Shown: piece by piece, positions 41,900 through 51,125 of the stretch | Layout of the letters: every line of letters begins with the position of its first letter | Position numbering within the stretch: position 1 is the first letter of the stretch | NCBI GenBank assembly: GCA_041633555.1 | Contig: JBFKFZ010000014.1 | Location: forward strand, 1-64,000 | Source of the DNA: JAHEAO01 sp041633555 | GTDB lineage: Bacteria; Pseudomonadota; Alphaproteobacteria; Rhodobacterales; Rhodobacteraceae | Length of the DNA: 64,000 bases | Reading direction: 5' to 3' | Made by a program: the position numbers and the translations under genes | Notes under the pieces: model-generated | What the model saw: the letters and a program-made list of their open reading frames with translations, nothing else | What the model was told of the DNA's origin: nothing | Database searches by the model: none

Positions 41900-42703
41900 A
41901 TGAATGACACATCGGCTATGGGGGTGCGGCGCTTCGGGCGCGTCAACTGGCTGGGGCTCTACACCCTGTCAGCGCGCGAGACCAGGCGTTTTCTGGCGGT
42001 CTGGACGCAGACATTGCTGGCGCCGCTGGTCACCTCGGCGCTTTTCCTCGCGATCTTCACGCTGGCGATAGGTCCATCGCGGGGCGAAGTGATGGGCGTG
42101 CCCTTCATGCAATTCCTGGCCCCCGGTATCCTGATGATGACGGTGATCCAGAACGCCTTCGCCAATTGTTCCTCGTCGCTCATGGCCTCGAAGGTGCAGG
42201 GCAATATCGTCGACACGCTGATGCCCCCCTTGTCGCCCTTGGAACTGGTGCTGGGATATATCTCGGCCACGGTGCTGAGGGCGACCCTCGTTGCGATGTC
42301 GATCTGGCTGGTGATGGCGCTCTTCATCGGGGCGGGGCTGGCCCATCCCGTATGGGCGCTGGTCTTCGTCGTGCTGGGCGCGATGTTTCTGGGCGGGCTT
42401 GGCCTGATCGCGGCGATCTATGCCACGAAATACGACCAGATGGCCGCGATCACCAATTTCATCATCACGCCGCTGTCGTTCCTGTCGGGCACGTTCTACT
42501 CGACCGCCAGCCTGCCGCCGGCAGTGGCCACGCTGACCCACTGGAATCCGGTCTTCTACCTGATCGACGGGGTGCGCTACGGCATGATTGGCGCCTCCGA
42601 CAGCAGCCCGTGGCTGGGGCTTTGCGTCGTCTCGGCGGTGACGGCGGCGGTGCTGTGGCTTTGCTGGTACTGGTTCCGGCAGGGCTACCGGCTTAAGGCC
42701 TAA
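41900..42703 (+). CDS. Second ABC-2 type transporter permease
   Basis: A 267-residue membrane protein of about six helices. FMQFLAPGILMMTVIQNAFAN, PLSPLELVLGYISA and TPLSFLSGTFYSTASLPP followed by HWNPVFYLIDGVRYG parallel the permease at 39.4-40.2 kb, so the two are paralogues. No second ATPase is present, so it may share the nearby one. Divergent from gcrA. Confidence 0.9.
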   Translation: MNDTSAMGVRRFGRVNWLGLYTLSARETRRFLAVWTQTLLAPLVTSALFLAIFTLAIGPSRGEVMGVPFMQFLAPGILMMTVIQNAFANCSSSLMASKVQGNIVDTLMPPLSPLELVLGYISATVLRATLVAMSIWLVMALFIGAGLAHPVWALVFVVLGAMFLGGLGLIAAIYATKYDQMAAITNFIITPLSFLSGTFYSTASLPPAVATLTHWNPVFYLIDGVRYGMIGASDSSPWLGLCVVSAVTAAVLWLCWYWFRQGYRLKA

Positions 42704-42708
42704 GGAAG

Positions 42709-42733
42709 GCCCGCGCCCCTGGCGGGCGCGGGC
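42709..42733. terminator. Strong hairpin between convergent genes
   Basis: GCCCGCGCCC and GGGCGCGGGC form a perfect ten-base-pair stem with loop CTGGC, right between the ABC-2 permease stop and the convergent BCCT gene. No T tract on either side, so it may stabilise mRNA ends or act with Rho. Confidence 0.55.
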
Positions 42734-42743
42734 GCATTCCGGA

Positions 42744-44369
42744 TCAGGCGTTCTTCTGGCTGTCCATCAGCCCCATCACGAGACTGACGCACATCGCCAG
42801 AAGCACGATGGTGAACGGGAACCCGGTCGAGACTGCCATCGCCTGCAGCGCCGACAGGGCCGCCGAGCCGCCCACCAGCAGCAGCGTCGCGGCCACGACG
42901 CCCTCGAACGTGCACCAGAAGACCCGCTGCGAAACCGGCGCATCGGTCTTGCCGCCCGCCGTGATCGTGTCGATCACCAGCGAGCCGCTGTCCGACGAGG
43001 TCACGAAGAAGACGAGCACCAGCACGATCCCGATGAACGACGTGATCGCGGCAAGCGGCAAGGGCTTCAGCATCTCGAAAAGCTTCAGTTCCAGCGGGGC
43101 CGCCGCCACCGCCGCCTCGGCATCGGCCGAGACCTGGCTGATCGCGGTGCCGCCGAAGGCACCCATCCACAAGACGCAGACCAGCGTCGGGATCAGGATC
43201 ACGCAAAATAGGAACTCGCGCACCGTGCGGCCCCGGCTGACGCGGGCGATGAACATGCCGACGAAGGGCGACCAGGAAATCCACCAGGCCCAGTAGAAGG
43301 CGGTCCAGCCCTGGCTGAAGTTGGTATCCTCGCGCCCGAACGGGTTCGACAGCGGGATCAGTTCTTTGACGTAGGCCACGCCGCCCGTGCCGATCGTCGA
43401 CAGGATCTCTCCCGTCGGGCCGACAATGATCACGAAAAGCAGCAGCAGTGCCGCCATCGCGATATTGATCTCGGAGAGCACCTTGACGCCGCCATCGAGG
43501 CCGCGCAGCACCGAGATCGTGGCGAGCGCCGTGATCGCGCCGATCAGAATGACCTTGGCCGCGGGCCCCGTGCCCCAACCGAAGAGATAGTTGAGCCCGG
43601 CCAGCGCCTGCTCGGTGCCAAACCCGAGCGAGGTGGCAAGACCAAAGAGCGTGGCGAAGACCGCCAGCGTGTCGATGATGTGACCCCACCAGCCCCAGAC
43701 CCGCTCGCCGAGGATCGGGTAGAAGGCCGAGCGCAGCGTCAGCGGCAGGCCGCGGTTGAAGGTGAAGAAGGCCAGCGACAGCGCCACGATGGCGTAGATT
43801 GCCCAAGGATGCAGCGCCCAGTGAAAGATCGTCGCGGCCATCGCCAGATCGCGGGCCGCCGCGGCATCCCCGGCCGCAGCACCCAAGGGCGCCCAGTCGG
43901 TGCGCGCGCCCCCGTCGGCGGCGGTCCCGCCAAGCGAGGAGGCGTAATGCGACATCGGCTCAGAGACGCCGAAGAACATCAGCCCGATGCCCATGCCGGC
44001 GGCAAAGAGCATCGCGAACCAGCCAAGATAGCTGTAATCGGGCACCGCATCGTCGCCGCCAAGCCGGATCTTGCCCAAGGGCGTGATCATCAGCGCGATG
44101 CAGAGCAGCACGAAGATGTTCGCAGCGCCCAGGAAGAACCAGTCGAAGCTGGAGGTCAGCATGTTGCGAAGATCACCGAAAAACTGCCCCGCAGCCTCCT
44201 GGAACATCAGCGTGATCAGAACGAAGGCGACGATCGAAATCCCCGATATCGGGAAAACGGGGTTGTGGATGTCGAGGCCGAAAGGCTGGATGTTCTGCTC
44301 GCCGATATCGAAGTCGGTTTCGATCGGATGCGGAATCTCCTCTTCCGGCGGGATGCTGGTATCTGCCAT
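42744..44369 (-). CDS. BCCT family betaine/carnitine/choline transporter
   Basis: A 541-residue secondary carrier with about twelve helices. Family signatures: FGVSEPMSHYA, FHWALHPWAIYAIVALSLAF, the glycine-rich stretch ATSLGFGTEQ and the Trp-rich block WTAFYWAWWISWSPFVGMF. It should take up betaine or another quaternary ammonium compound with Na+ or H+. The C-terminus is short, so osmosensing like BetP is not obvious. GGGAGAGA precedes ATG 44369. Confidence 0.94.
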   Translation of the reverse strand: MADTSIPPEEEIPHPIETDFDIGEQNIQPFGLDIHNPVFPISGISIVAFVLITLMFQEAAGQFFGDLRNMLTSSFDWFFLGAANIFVLLCIALMITPLGKIRLGGDDAVPDYSYLGWFAMLFAAGMGIGLMFFGVSEPMSHYASSLGGTAADGGARTDWAPLGAAAGDAAAARDLAMAATIFHWALHPWAIYAIVALSLAFFTFNRGLPLTLRSAFYPILGERVWGWWGHIIDTLAVFATLFGLATSLGFGTEQALAGLNYLFGWGTGPAAKVILIGAITALATISVLRGLDGGVKVLSEINIAMAALLLLFVIIVGPTGEILSTIGTGGVAYVKELIPLSNPFGREDTNFSQGWTAFYWAWWISWSPFVGMFIARVSRGRTVREFLFCVILIPTLVCVLWMGAFGGTAISQVSADAEAAVAAAPLELKLFEMLKPLPLAAITSFIGIVLVLVFFVTSSDSGSLVIDTITAGGKTDAPVSQRVFWCTFEGVVAATLLLVGGSAALSALQAMAVSTGFPFTIVLLAMCVSLVMGLMDSQKNA

Positions 44370-44630
44370 GTCGCGCGTCTCTCCCTGGTTGGCGGGGGCC
44401 GCAGTGACGGACCCCCGTCGGTTCCGATGCCTCTATACCAGAGTTGAGCCAAAAAGCAGAGGTCGGACCGGCCATGACGCCGCTTCGGGGCCGGTTTGCG
44501 ACCTTTTCGGCCGCCAGATCAACCGGCTGCGACAGGCCGCGCTGTGCAGCGCCGCTGACGGAAGGCCAATGGATGTGTATCCTGAACAAGCCGTTCCGTC
44601 GCGGTGAGGGCGGTCGCAGGGAGAGAGACG

Positions 44631-45002
44631 ATGACAGAGTATACGGGCGGGTGCCTCTGCGGCGCCACGAGATACCGGGTTTCCGAGGCGCCGCGTTTCG
44701 CGATCAAGTGCTTCTGTACCGATTGCCAGCGGGCCACGGGCGGCGGTCACGCGCCGCAATTCGCCGTCGGCAAGGAGGCCGTCACGCTTTCGGGGCCCCT
44801 GAAGCACTATGCGGCGAATTCCGATGCCGGCAGCGATCTCGATTTCGGATTCTGCGGCAATTGCGGCTCGTCGATCACAAAGTCGACGACCCGGGCCGAG
44901 GGGCTGCTCTTCCTCTATGCCGGGTCGCTCGACGATCCCTCGGTCATGCCGGCGCCGAAACCGGTCTACGAAGCCTCCCGGCGGAACTGGGATACCGCCT
45001 GA
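44631..45002 (+). CDS. GFA family (CENP-V/GFA domain) zinc protein
   Basis: A 123-residue protein starting MTEYTGGCLCGATRY, with GGGAGAGAGACG before ATG 44631. The paired Cys sites CLCG, CFCTDCQRATGG and CGNCGSS are the zinc sites of the GFA fold, known from glutathione-dependent formaldehyde-activating enzyme. Most members have no proven reaction. Single gene; the gap 44370-44630 to the divergent BCCT gene shows nothing else. Confidence 0.88.
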   Translation: MTEYTGGCLCGATRYRVSEAPRFAIKCFCTDCQRATGGGHAPQFAVGKEAVTLSGPLKHYAANSDAGSDLDFGFCGNCGSSITKSTTRAEGLLFLYAGSLDDPSVMPAPKPVYEASRRNWDTA

Positions 45003-45121
45003 TGCGCCGCGGCAGGGCCGGGGCAGGGCGGCCCGCGCCGCTGCGCGGCAGTCGCTATTGCATTGACTAGCCTGCGCGGCTTTGGCACCTGTTGGGTTTC
45101 CGATCTGAAGGACCAATCGAG

Positions 45122-46303
45122 ATGATCACACCTGTCCTGCCGACCTACAACCGTGCGCCCATGTCCTTCGTAAAGGGCGAGGGGTCCTGGCTGATCGAGG
45201 CGGACGGGCGACGGTTCCTGGATCTCGGCGCGGGCATCGCGGTCTGCGCGCTCGGCCATGCCCATCCGGCGCTGGTGAAGGCGATCACCGACCAGGCGGG
45301 GGCGCTCTGGCACACGTCGAACCTCTACCACATCCCGCAGCAAGAGGCGCTGGCCGACAAGCTCGTGGCCGAGACCTTCGCCGACACCGTCTTCTTCACC
45401 AATTCCGGCACCGAGGCCTGCGAGCTTGCCGTCAAGATGACGCGGCGGCACTGGTACGACGAGGGCCAACCCGAGCGGGTCGAGATCATCACCTTCGAGG
45501 GCTCGTTCCACGGCCGCTCCTCCGCCGCGATCGCGGCGGCGGGGTCGGAGAAGATGACCAAGGGCTTCGGCCCGCTGCTGCCGGGTTTCGTCAACCTCAA
45601 GTTCGGCGACCACGAGGCCCTGCGCGCCGCTGTCAGCGACAAGACCGCCGCCATACTGGTCGAGCCGGTTCAGGGCGAGGGCGGCATCCGCCCGTTGCCG
45701 GATCAGTGCATGAAGGGCCTGCGCGATCTCTGCGACGAGACCGGCGCGCTGCTGATCTTCGACGAGGTACAATGCGGCATGGGCCGGACCGGCAAGCTCT
45801 TCGCGCATGAATGGTCCGGGATCAGCCCCGACATCATGATGGTCGCCAAGGGCATCGGCGGCGGCTTTCCACTGGGCGCGGTGCTGGCCACCGAAGCCGC
45901 CGCGGACTGCATGGTCGTGGGCACCCACGGCTCGACCTATGGCGGCAACCCGCTGGGCTGCGCGGTCGGTCTGGCGGTGATGAACGTCATAACCGCGCCC
46001 GGCTTTCTCGACGAGGTGAACCGCAAGGCGGGGACCTTCCGGCAGAAACTCGAAGGGCTGGTCGCGGCGCATCCGGACGTCTTCGAAACCGTGCGCGGCA
46101 CCGGGCTGATGTTGGGGCTGAAATGCAAGCTGACCAACGCCGATCTGGTCAAGGCGGGCTACGGCGAAGAACTGTTGACAGTGCCCGCCGCCGACAACGT
46201 GATACGCCTGCTGCCACCGCTGACGATCAGCGAGGACGAGATCGCCGAGGCCGTCGCCCGGCTCGATCGCGCCGCGGCCAGCCTCACGGCAAAGGCCGCC
46301 TGA
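45122..46303 (+). CDS. argD: Acetylornithine aminotransferase
   Basis: A 393-residue class III PLP aminotransferase, converting N-acetylglutamate semialdehyde to N-acetylornithine, often also active in lysine synthesis. Start MITPVLPTYNRAP at ATG 45122 with AAGGACC upstream. Motifs: FTNSGTEACELAVKM, SFHGRSSAAIAA, IFDEVQCGMGRTGKLFA, and the PLP Lys in MVAKGIGGGFPLGAV. Next to argF, which fits the arginine assignment. Confidence 0.94.
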   Translation: MITPVLPTYNRAPMSFVKGEGSWLIEADGRRFLDLGAGIAVCALGHAHPALVKAITDQAGALWHTSNLYHIPQQEALADKLVAETFADTVFFTNSGTEACELAVKMTRRHWYDEGQPERVEIITFEGSFHGRSSAAIAAAGSEKMTKGFGPLLPGFVNLKFGDHEALRAAVSDKTAAILVEPVQGEGGIRPLPDQCMKGLRDLCDETGALLIFDEVQCGMGRTGKLFAHEWSGISPDIMMVAKGIGGGFPLGAVLATEAAADCMVVGTHGSTYGGNPLGCAVGLAVMNVITAPGFLDEVNRKAGTFRQKLEGLVAAHPDVFETVRGTGLMLGLKCKLTNADLVKAGYGEELLTVPAADNVIRLLPPLTISEDEIAEAVARLDRAAASLTAKAA

Positions 46304-46336
46304 CCTTCTTCCTTTCGCAAATATCCTCGGGGTGAA
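46304..46336. repeat. Short intergenic repeat (copy 2)
   Basis: CCTTCTTCCTTTCGCAAATA then TCCTCGGGGTGAA, directly after argD. It resembles the element at 36221-36254. A GC hairpin (CCCCGCC/GGCGGGG) follows around 46340-46356. Confidence 0.35.
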
Positions 46337-46401
46337 TTGACCCCGCCGGGCGGGGCCAAGAGGGGCCGAAAGCCCTTCACTCTTTCCACGAAAGCAGAAC
46401 C

Positions 46402-47328
46402 ATGAACCATTTTCTGGACATCCACACCACCGATCCCGCCGCCTTGCGGGGGATGATCGACGCCGCCAAGTCGATCAAGAAGGCGCGCGCAGGCAAGCCC
46501 AAGGGCACCCGCGATGCCGACCAGCCGCTGGCCGGGCATATGGTGGCGCTGATCTTCGAGAAACCCTCGACCCGTACCCGCGTCTCGTTCGATGTCGGCG
46601 TGCGCCAGATGGGCGGCGAGACCATGGTGCTGTCGGGGTCCGAGATGCAGCTTGGCCATGGCGAGACGATTGCCGACACCGCCCGCGTCCTGTCGCGCTA
46701 TGTCGACCTGATCATGATCCGCACCTTCGAGGAACAGACGCTGCTGGAAATGGCTGAATATGCGACCGTGCCGGTAATCAACGGGCTGACCAACCGCACC
46801 CATCCCTGCCAGATCATGGCCGACGTTATGACCTTCGAGGAACATCGCGGCCCGATCGCGGGCAAGAAGGTGGTCTGGACCGGCGACGGCAACAATGTCT
46901 GCGCCTCGTTCCTGCATGCTGCGGGGCAGTTCGGCTTCGATTTCACCTTCACCGGGCCGGCGACGCTCGATCCCGAGGATCAGTTCGTCGGCCTCGCCCG
47001 GAAATCCGGCGTCAGCATCCAGATCGAGCGCGATCCGATGAAGGCGGTCGAGGGCGCCGATCTGGTCGTCACCGACACCTGGGTGTCGATGCATGACAGT
47101 CAGTCCTCGCGCGAACGGCGGCACAACCAGCTTCGTTCCTACCAGGTGAACGAGGCGCTGATGGCGGCGGCGAAACCGGATGCTCTCTTCATGCATTGCC
47201 TGCCGGCGCACCGCGACGACGAGGCGACGAGCGCCGTGATGGATGGCCCCAATTCGGTGATCTTCGACGAGGCCGAGAACCGGCTGCATGCGCAGAAGGC
47301 GATCATGCGCTGGTGTCTCGGAATGTGA
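46402..47328 (+). CDS. argF: Ornithine carbamoyltransferase
   Basis: A 308-residue transferase making citrulline from ornithine and carbamoyl phosphate. Carbamoyl-phosphate motif EKPSTRTRVSFDVG, then HPCQIMAD, VWTGDGNNV and DTWVSM, with ornithine-side HCLPAHR. Ends with the usual helix AIMRWCLGM. About 100 bases after argD with a hairpin between, so either one operon or a processed message. Confidence 0.96.
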   Translation: MNHFLDIHTTDPAALRGMIDAAKSIKKARAGKPKGTRDADQPLAGHMVALIFEKPSTRTRVSFDVGVRQMGGETMVLSGSEMQLGHGETIADTARVLSRYVDLIMIRTFEEQTLLEMAEYATVPVINGLTNRTHPCQIMADVMTFEEHRGPIAGKKVVWTGDGNNVCASFLHAAGQFGFDFTFTGPATLDPEDQFVGLARKSGVSIQIERDPMKAVEGADLVVTDTWVSMHDSQSSRERRHNQLRSYQVNEALMAAAKPDALFMHCLPAHRDDEATSAVMDGPNSVIFDEAENRLHAQKAIMRWCLGM

Positions 47329-47400
47329 CCCGGGGGGCGCCTCCGGCCACGAAACAGGGCTCGCGGCGCCGTTTCGCGGGAGGGCCGAAGGTCCAGCAGG

Positions 47401-48882
47401 TCAGGCGAATGTGGCGTATAGCGCCAGGAAGATCAGGGCCGAAAGCGCTGCGGCGGCCGGAACCGTGATGACCCACGCCGCGACGATGGTCATGAAATGC
47501 GACCGCCGGACCAGCTTGCGGCGGCGGCGTTCCTGCGGCGCGATCCGTGTGCCGTCGGGGTATTGCAGGCTGCGGTCGCGGGCGCGCCGCTCTTCCCACC
47601 ATTCGCGGAAGAACCCGACACCGAAGACCCCACCGACCGCGATATGGGTGGAACTGACCGGCAGGCCCAGCCACGAGGCGATGATCACGGTGATCGCCGC
47701 CGAAAGGGCGACGCAATAGGCGCGCATCGGATTGAGCTTGGTGATCTGGCTGCCGACCATCCGGATCAGTTTCGGCCCGAACAGCACGAGGCCGAACGAG
47801 ATGCCGAACGCGCCGATCACCATGACCCAGAGCGGGATCGAAACCTTGCCGGCGAACTCCCCGAACTGCTCGGCATGGACGATGGCGGCCAGCGGCCCGA
47901 CGGCATTGGCGACATCATTGGCGCCATGCGCGAAAGACAGAAGCCCGGCGGAAATCACCAGCGGCAGGCCGAACAGCACCTTGAGCGAGCGTTTGCGGTT
48001 CTCCATCCCCTCGGACTGGCGGCGGATCAGCGGGGTGGCCAGCAGGTAGCAGCCGATCCCCGAGATCAGGCCGATCAGAAGCGCGCTGCCCATGTCGATC
48101 TCGATGATCTTCTTCAGGCCTTTCAGCGCCAGATAGGTCGCGAAGGTTCCCGCCATGACGCCGATCAGCACCGGGACCCAAGTACGCGCCGCGGCAATCT
48201 TGTCCTCGCGGTAGACGATCTGCGTCTTGATGAAGGCGAGAAAGAGTGCCGCGATCAGGCCGCCCAGAAGCGGTGAGATCACCCAGCTGGCGGCAATTGC
48301 CCCCATGTTGGTCCAGTTGACGGCGGCAAAGCCCGCCGCCGCGATCCCCGCACCCATCACGCCGCCCACGACCGAATGGGTCGTCGAGACCGGCGCGCCG
48401 AACCAGGTCGCGAGGTTGACCCAGAGTGCGGAAGAGATCAGTGCCGCCATCATCGCCCAGATGAAGACCTCGGTATTGGCGACCGAGGCCGGATCGATGA
48501 TGCCCTTCGAGATCGTCGAGACCACGTCGCCCCCGGCCAGAAGCGCCCCGGCGGTCTCGCACAAGGCCGCGATGGCGATCGCGCCGCCCATGGTCAGCGC
48601 ATTGGCACCAACCGCGGGGCCCATATTGTTGGCAACATCATTGGCGCCGATATTGAGCGCCATGTAGGCCCCGAAGGCCGCGGCGGCGATGACAACATAG
48701 GATGTCGGCTGCATGCCGAAGAACAGCGCCGCCCCGAGGGCTGCCAGCACGATGAAGGCCAGCGAAATGCCCGTCCCCAGAAGCGGCCGCGAGACATAGA
48801 GCGTGGCATATTCGACCCGAGCGATCCGGTTGAGATCCTTGTCGAGCGTGCGCCACTGATTGTCTGTCTGCCCTGTCGACAC
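47401..48882 (-). CDS. PiT family inorganic phosphate transporter
   Basis: A 493-residue membrane protein with about ten to twelve helices. Both inverted PiT signatures are present: GANDVANNMGPAVGANALTM and GANDVANAVGPLAAI, along with the later SSTHIAVGGVFGVGF. It should import phosphate (or metal-phosphate) with H+ or Na+. The N-terminus has about 45 extra residues before the first helix. Starts at GTG 48880-48882. Convergent with argF. Confidence 0.93.
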   Translation of the reverse strand: MSTGQTDNQWRTLDKDLNRIARVEYATLYVSRPLLGTGISLAFIVLAALGAALFFGMQPTSYVVIAAAAFGAYMALNIGANDVANNMGPAVGANALTMGGAIAIAALCETAGALLAGGDVVSTISKGIIDPASVANTEVFIWAMMAALISSALWVNLATWFGAPVSTTHSVVGGVMGAGIAAAGFAAVNWTNMGAIAASWVISPLLGGLIAALFLAFIKTQIVYREDKIAAARTWVPVLIGVMAGTFATYLALKGLKKIIEIDMGSALLIGLISGIGCYLLATPLIRRQSEGMENRKRSLKVLFGLPLVISAGLLSFAHGANDVANAVGPLAAIVHAEQFGEFAGKVSIPLWVMVIGAFGISFGLVLFGPKLIRMVGSQITKLNPMRAYCVALSAAITVIIASWLGLPVSSTHIAVGGVFGVGFFREWWEERRARDRSLQYPDGTRIAPQERRRRKLVRRSHFMTIVAAWVITVPAAAALSALIFLALYATFA

Positions 48883-48960
48883 GTTCCTACCCGCCCAGCT
48901 TCTGCGCTGAGGGGCTACCGGCTGACCGGAGGGATTTCAATGGAAACCTGCGGTGGCGGG

Positions 48961-49419
48961 CTAGAAGACCCGCAAAATATCCTGAAGCTGGGGTTCGTTC
49001 ACCATCTCGGCGGCCCTGACCGGGCTGACCCACTTGCGCCTGCGCTCCTCGCGTTCGGGGAAGTCGCGCGACAGATGCGCGACCTCGACCGGGAAGACCT
49101 GCGTCGAACAGGTCGCCTCGGCGCCACCCTCGAAGTGCTTGACATATTCGAACGTGCCGATCGGATCGTTGGCGATGCGCCCGTCCTTCACTCCGGCTTC
49201 CTCCCAGGCCTCGTGCAGCGCCGAGCCGGCCTCGTCCAGCCCGTCCACGGGCCAGCCCTTGGGCAGGATCCAGCGGCCGGTATCGCGGCTGGTGATCAGC
49301 AGCACTTCCTTGCCGGAACTGCGTTTGCGGTAGCACAATGCAGCCACCTGCACCCGCTTGGGGCGTCTCAGTAATGGGTCCAAGATTTCAGACCACGCTT
49401 TTTGCAAAAGCCGTGTCAT
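48961..49419 (-). CDS. NUDIX hydrolase
   Basis: A 152-residue NUDIX protein. The NUDIX box reads GWPVDGLDEAGSALHEAWEE then AGV, with His where the usual Arg stands in REUxEExGU; the two metal Glu are kept. The N-terminal QVAALCYRKRSSGKEVLLIT and RWILPKGWP suggest the diphosphoinositol/diadenosine polyphosphate subgroup. Lies upstream of PiT on the same strand, with 78 bases between, so it may link polyphosphate-type metabolites to phosphate uptake; this is speculative. Confidence 0.9.
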   Translation of the reverse strand: MTRLLQKAWSEILDPLLRRPKRVQVAALCYRKRSSGKEVLLITSRDTGRWILPKGWPVDGLDEAGSALHEAWEEAGVKDGRIANDPIGTFEYVKHFEGGAEATCSTQVFPVEVAHLSRDFPEREERRRKWVSPVRAAEMVNEPQLQDILRVF

Positions 49420-49599
49420 GTGCGCTAACCTGCCGTTTCTTGTTTTATAAGTTATACTTATTAGGTGAAAATAATGTGAATTGCAAGTTATCCACAGTCA
49501 CGTCTGCGTTTCTGCCGGGAACGGTCGAACGGATCGGGGTTTGCCTGTATGCTGTGCTCAGCACCATGGTAGACAGTAGCGATACGGGAGGGGTACGGC

Positions 49600-51024
49600 A
49601 TGACCAAGGCTAGGATCGGGTTGGTGGGACTGGCCGTGATGGGCGCGAACCTGGCGCTCAACATCGCCGAAAAGGGCTTTCCGGTCGCGGTCCACAACCG
49701 CACGACGCAGCGGATCAAGGACTTTCTCGACGAGGCCGGCGATCTGGCCGAGAACATCGTGCCTTGCGAGACGCCCGAGGCGCTGGTCGCGGCCCTGTCT
49801 AAGCCGCGCGCGATCATCATCATGGTCAAGGCCGGGGCGGCGGTCGATGCGGTGATCGAGGGGCTGAAACCGCTGCTCGACAAGGGCGACATGATCATCG
49901 ATGCTGGCAACGCCAATTTCCACGATACCCGCCGCCGGGAAAAGGCGTTGGCCGCCGACGGCCTGTCCTATATCGGTATGGGCGTATCGGGCGGCGAGGA
50001 GGGCGCGCGCCACGGCCCCTCGATCATGGTCGGCGGCAAGGCCGAAAGCTACGCCGTCATCCGCGATATCGTCGAGGCGATCGCGGCGAAATACAAGGGC
50101 GACCCCTGTGCCGCGCATCTCGGTCCCGACGGGGCCGGGCATTTCGTCAAGACGGTGCATAACGGCATCGAATATGCCGACATGCAGATGATCGCCGAGG
50201 TCTACGGGCTGCTCCGCGACGGCGACCACCGGTCGCCGGTCAAGATCGGCAAGCTGTTCGAAGAATGGAACGAGGGCCCGCTCCGGTCCTATCTCGTCGA
50301 GATATCGGGCATCGTGCTGCAGGCCGTGGACCCTGTGACGGACGGGCCGATGGTCGACATGATCCTGGACCGGGCCGGGCAGAAGGGCACCGGCCGCTGG
50401 ACGGTGATCGAGGCGCTGAGCCTTGGCCAGTCGGCCTCGACCATCGAGGCGGCGGTCGGCGCGCGGTCCTGGTCGGCGATGAAAGAGGCGCGGGTGGCGG
50501 GCGAGGATCTGCTGTCCGCCGCGCGGCCTTCCGTCAAGGAGGCGCATGCGGTGCTCGACGGCGATCTGGAAAAGGCGCTGCTGGCGGCCAAGATCGTGGC
50601 CTATTCGCAAGGCTTCGCGCTGCTCGCCGCGGCCTCGGAGGAATTCGGCTGGGAGCTCGACCTGGGCCGGATCGCCGAGATCTGGCGCGAAGGCTGCATC
50701 ATCCGCTCGGCGATGCTCGACGGCATGGCGCGGGCGGCGCGGGACGGGCTGCCGCATGGCCAGCTGATCTTCGCGCCGGGTTTCTCTGACAAGATGGCGG
50801 CCTCGGCAAATGCGCTGCGCCGCACGGTCGCGGCGGCGGTGCTGAAGGGGCTGCCGGTGCCGGCCTTCTCGGCGGCCCTGGCCTATTTCGACACGATGCG
50901 GCGGGGCCGCGGAACCACCGACCTGATCCAGGCGCAGCGCGACTTCTTCGGGGCGCATGGGTTCGAGCGGCTGGATGGCGGCGCAGGCCATCACGGGCCC
51001 TGGGGCAGCGGGCTGAAAGGCTAG
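49600..51024 (+). CDS. gnd: 6-phosphogluconate dehydrogenase, decarboxylating
   Basis: A 474-residue enzyme oxidising 6-phosphogluconate to ribulose 5-phosphate with NADP+. N-terminal Rossmann motif GLAVMGANLALNIAEKG, then NANFHDTRRR, substrate-binding VSGGEEGARHGPSIMVGG and HNGIEYADMQMIAEVYGLL with the catalytic Lys just before (HFVKTVH). The C-terminal AQRDFFGAHGFERLD completes the family. GGGAGGGG precedes ATG 49600. Stands alone. Confidence 0.96.
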   Translation: MTKARIGLVGLAVMGANLALNIAEKGFPVAVHNRTTQRIKDFLDEAGDLAENIVPCETPEALVAALSKPRAIIIMVKAGAAVDAVIEGLKPLLDKGDMIIDAGNANFHDTRRREKALAADGLSYIGMGVSGGEEGARHGPSIMVGGKAESYAVIRDIVEAIAAKYKGDPCAAHLGPDGAGHFVKTVHNGIEYADMQMIAEVYGLLRDGDHRSPVKIGKLFEEWNEGPLRSYLVEISGIVLQAVDPVTDGPMVDMILDRAGQKGTGRWTVIEALSLGQSASTIEAAVGARSWSAMKEARVAGEDLLSAARPSVKEAHAVLDGDLEKALLAAKIVAYSQGFALLAAASEEFGWELDLGRIAEIWREGCIIRSAMLDGMARAARDGLPHGQLIFAPGFSDKMAASANALRRTVAAAVLKGLPVPAFSAALAYFDTMRRGRGTTDLIQAQRDFFGAHGFERLDGGAGHHGPWGSGLKG

Positions 51025-51125
51025 AAAGCGGAGCCGCCTTGCCGTGGCACGACATGTCCCGCGCCCCTCGTCCCGAAGGGCACGGCAGCGGGCTCAGGTC
51101 CTTGCGGTGGGGCAAGGAACGGCGG

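Noticed and set aside
42709..42733. Considered a classic intrinsic terminator
   Set aside because: The stem is perfect but there is no T tract on either strand, so only a hairpin between convergent genes is claimed.
49558..50994. 478-codon minus-strand frame
   Set aside because: Antisense shadow of gnd, no family features.
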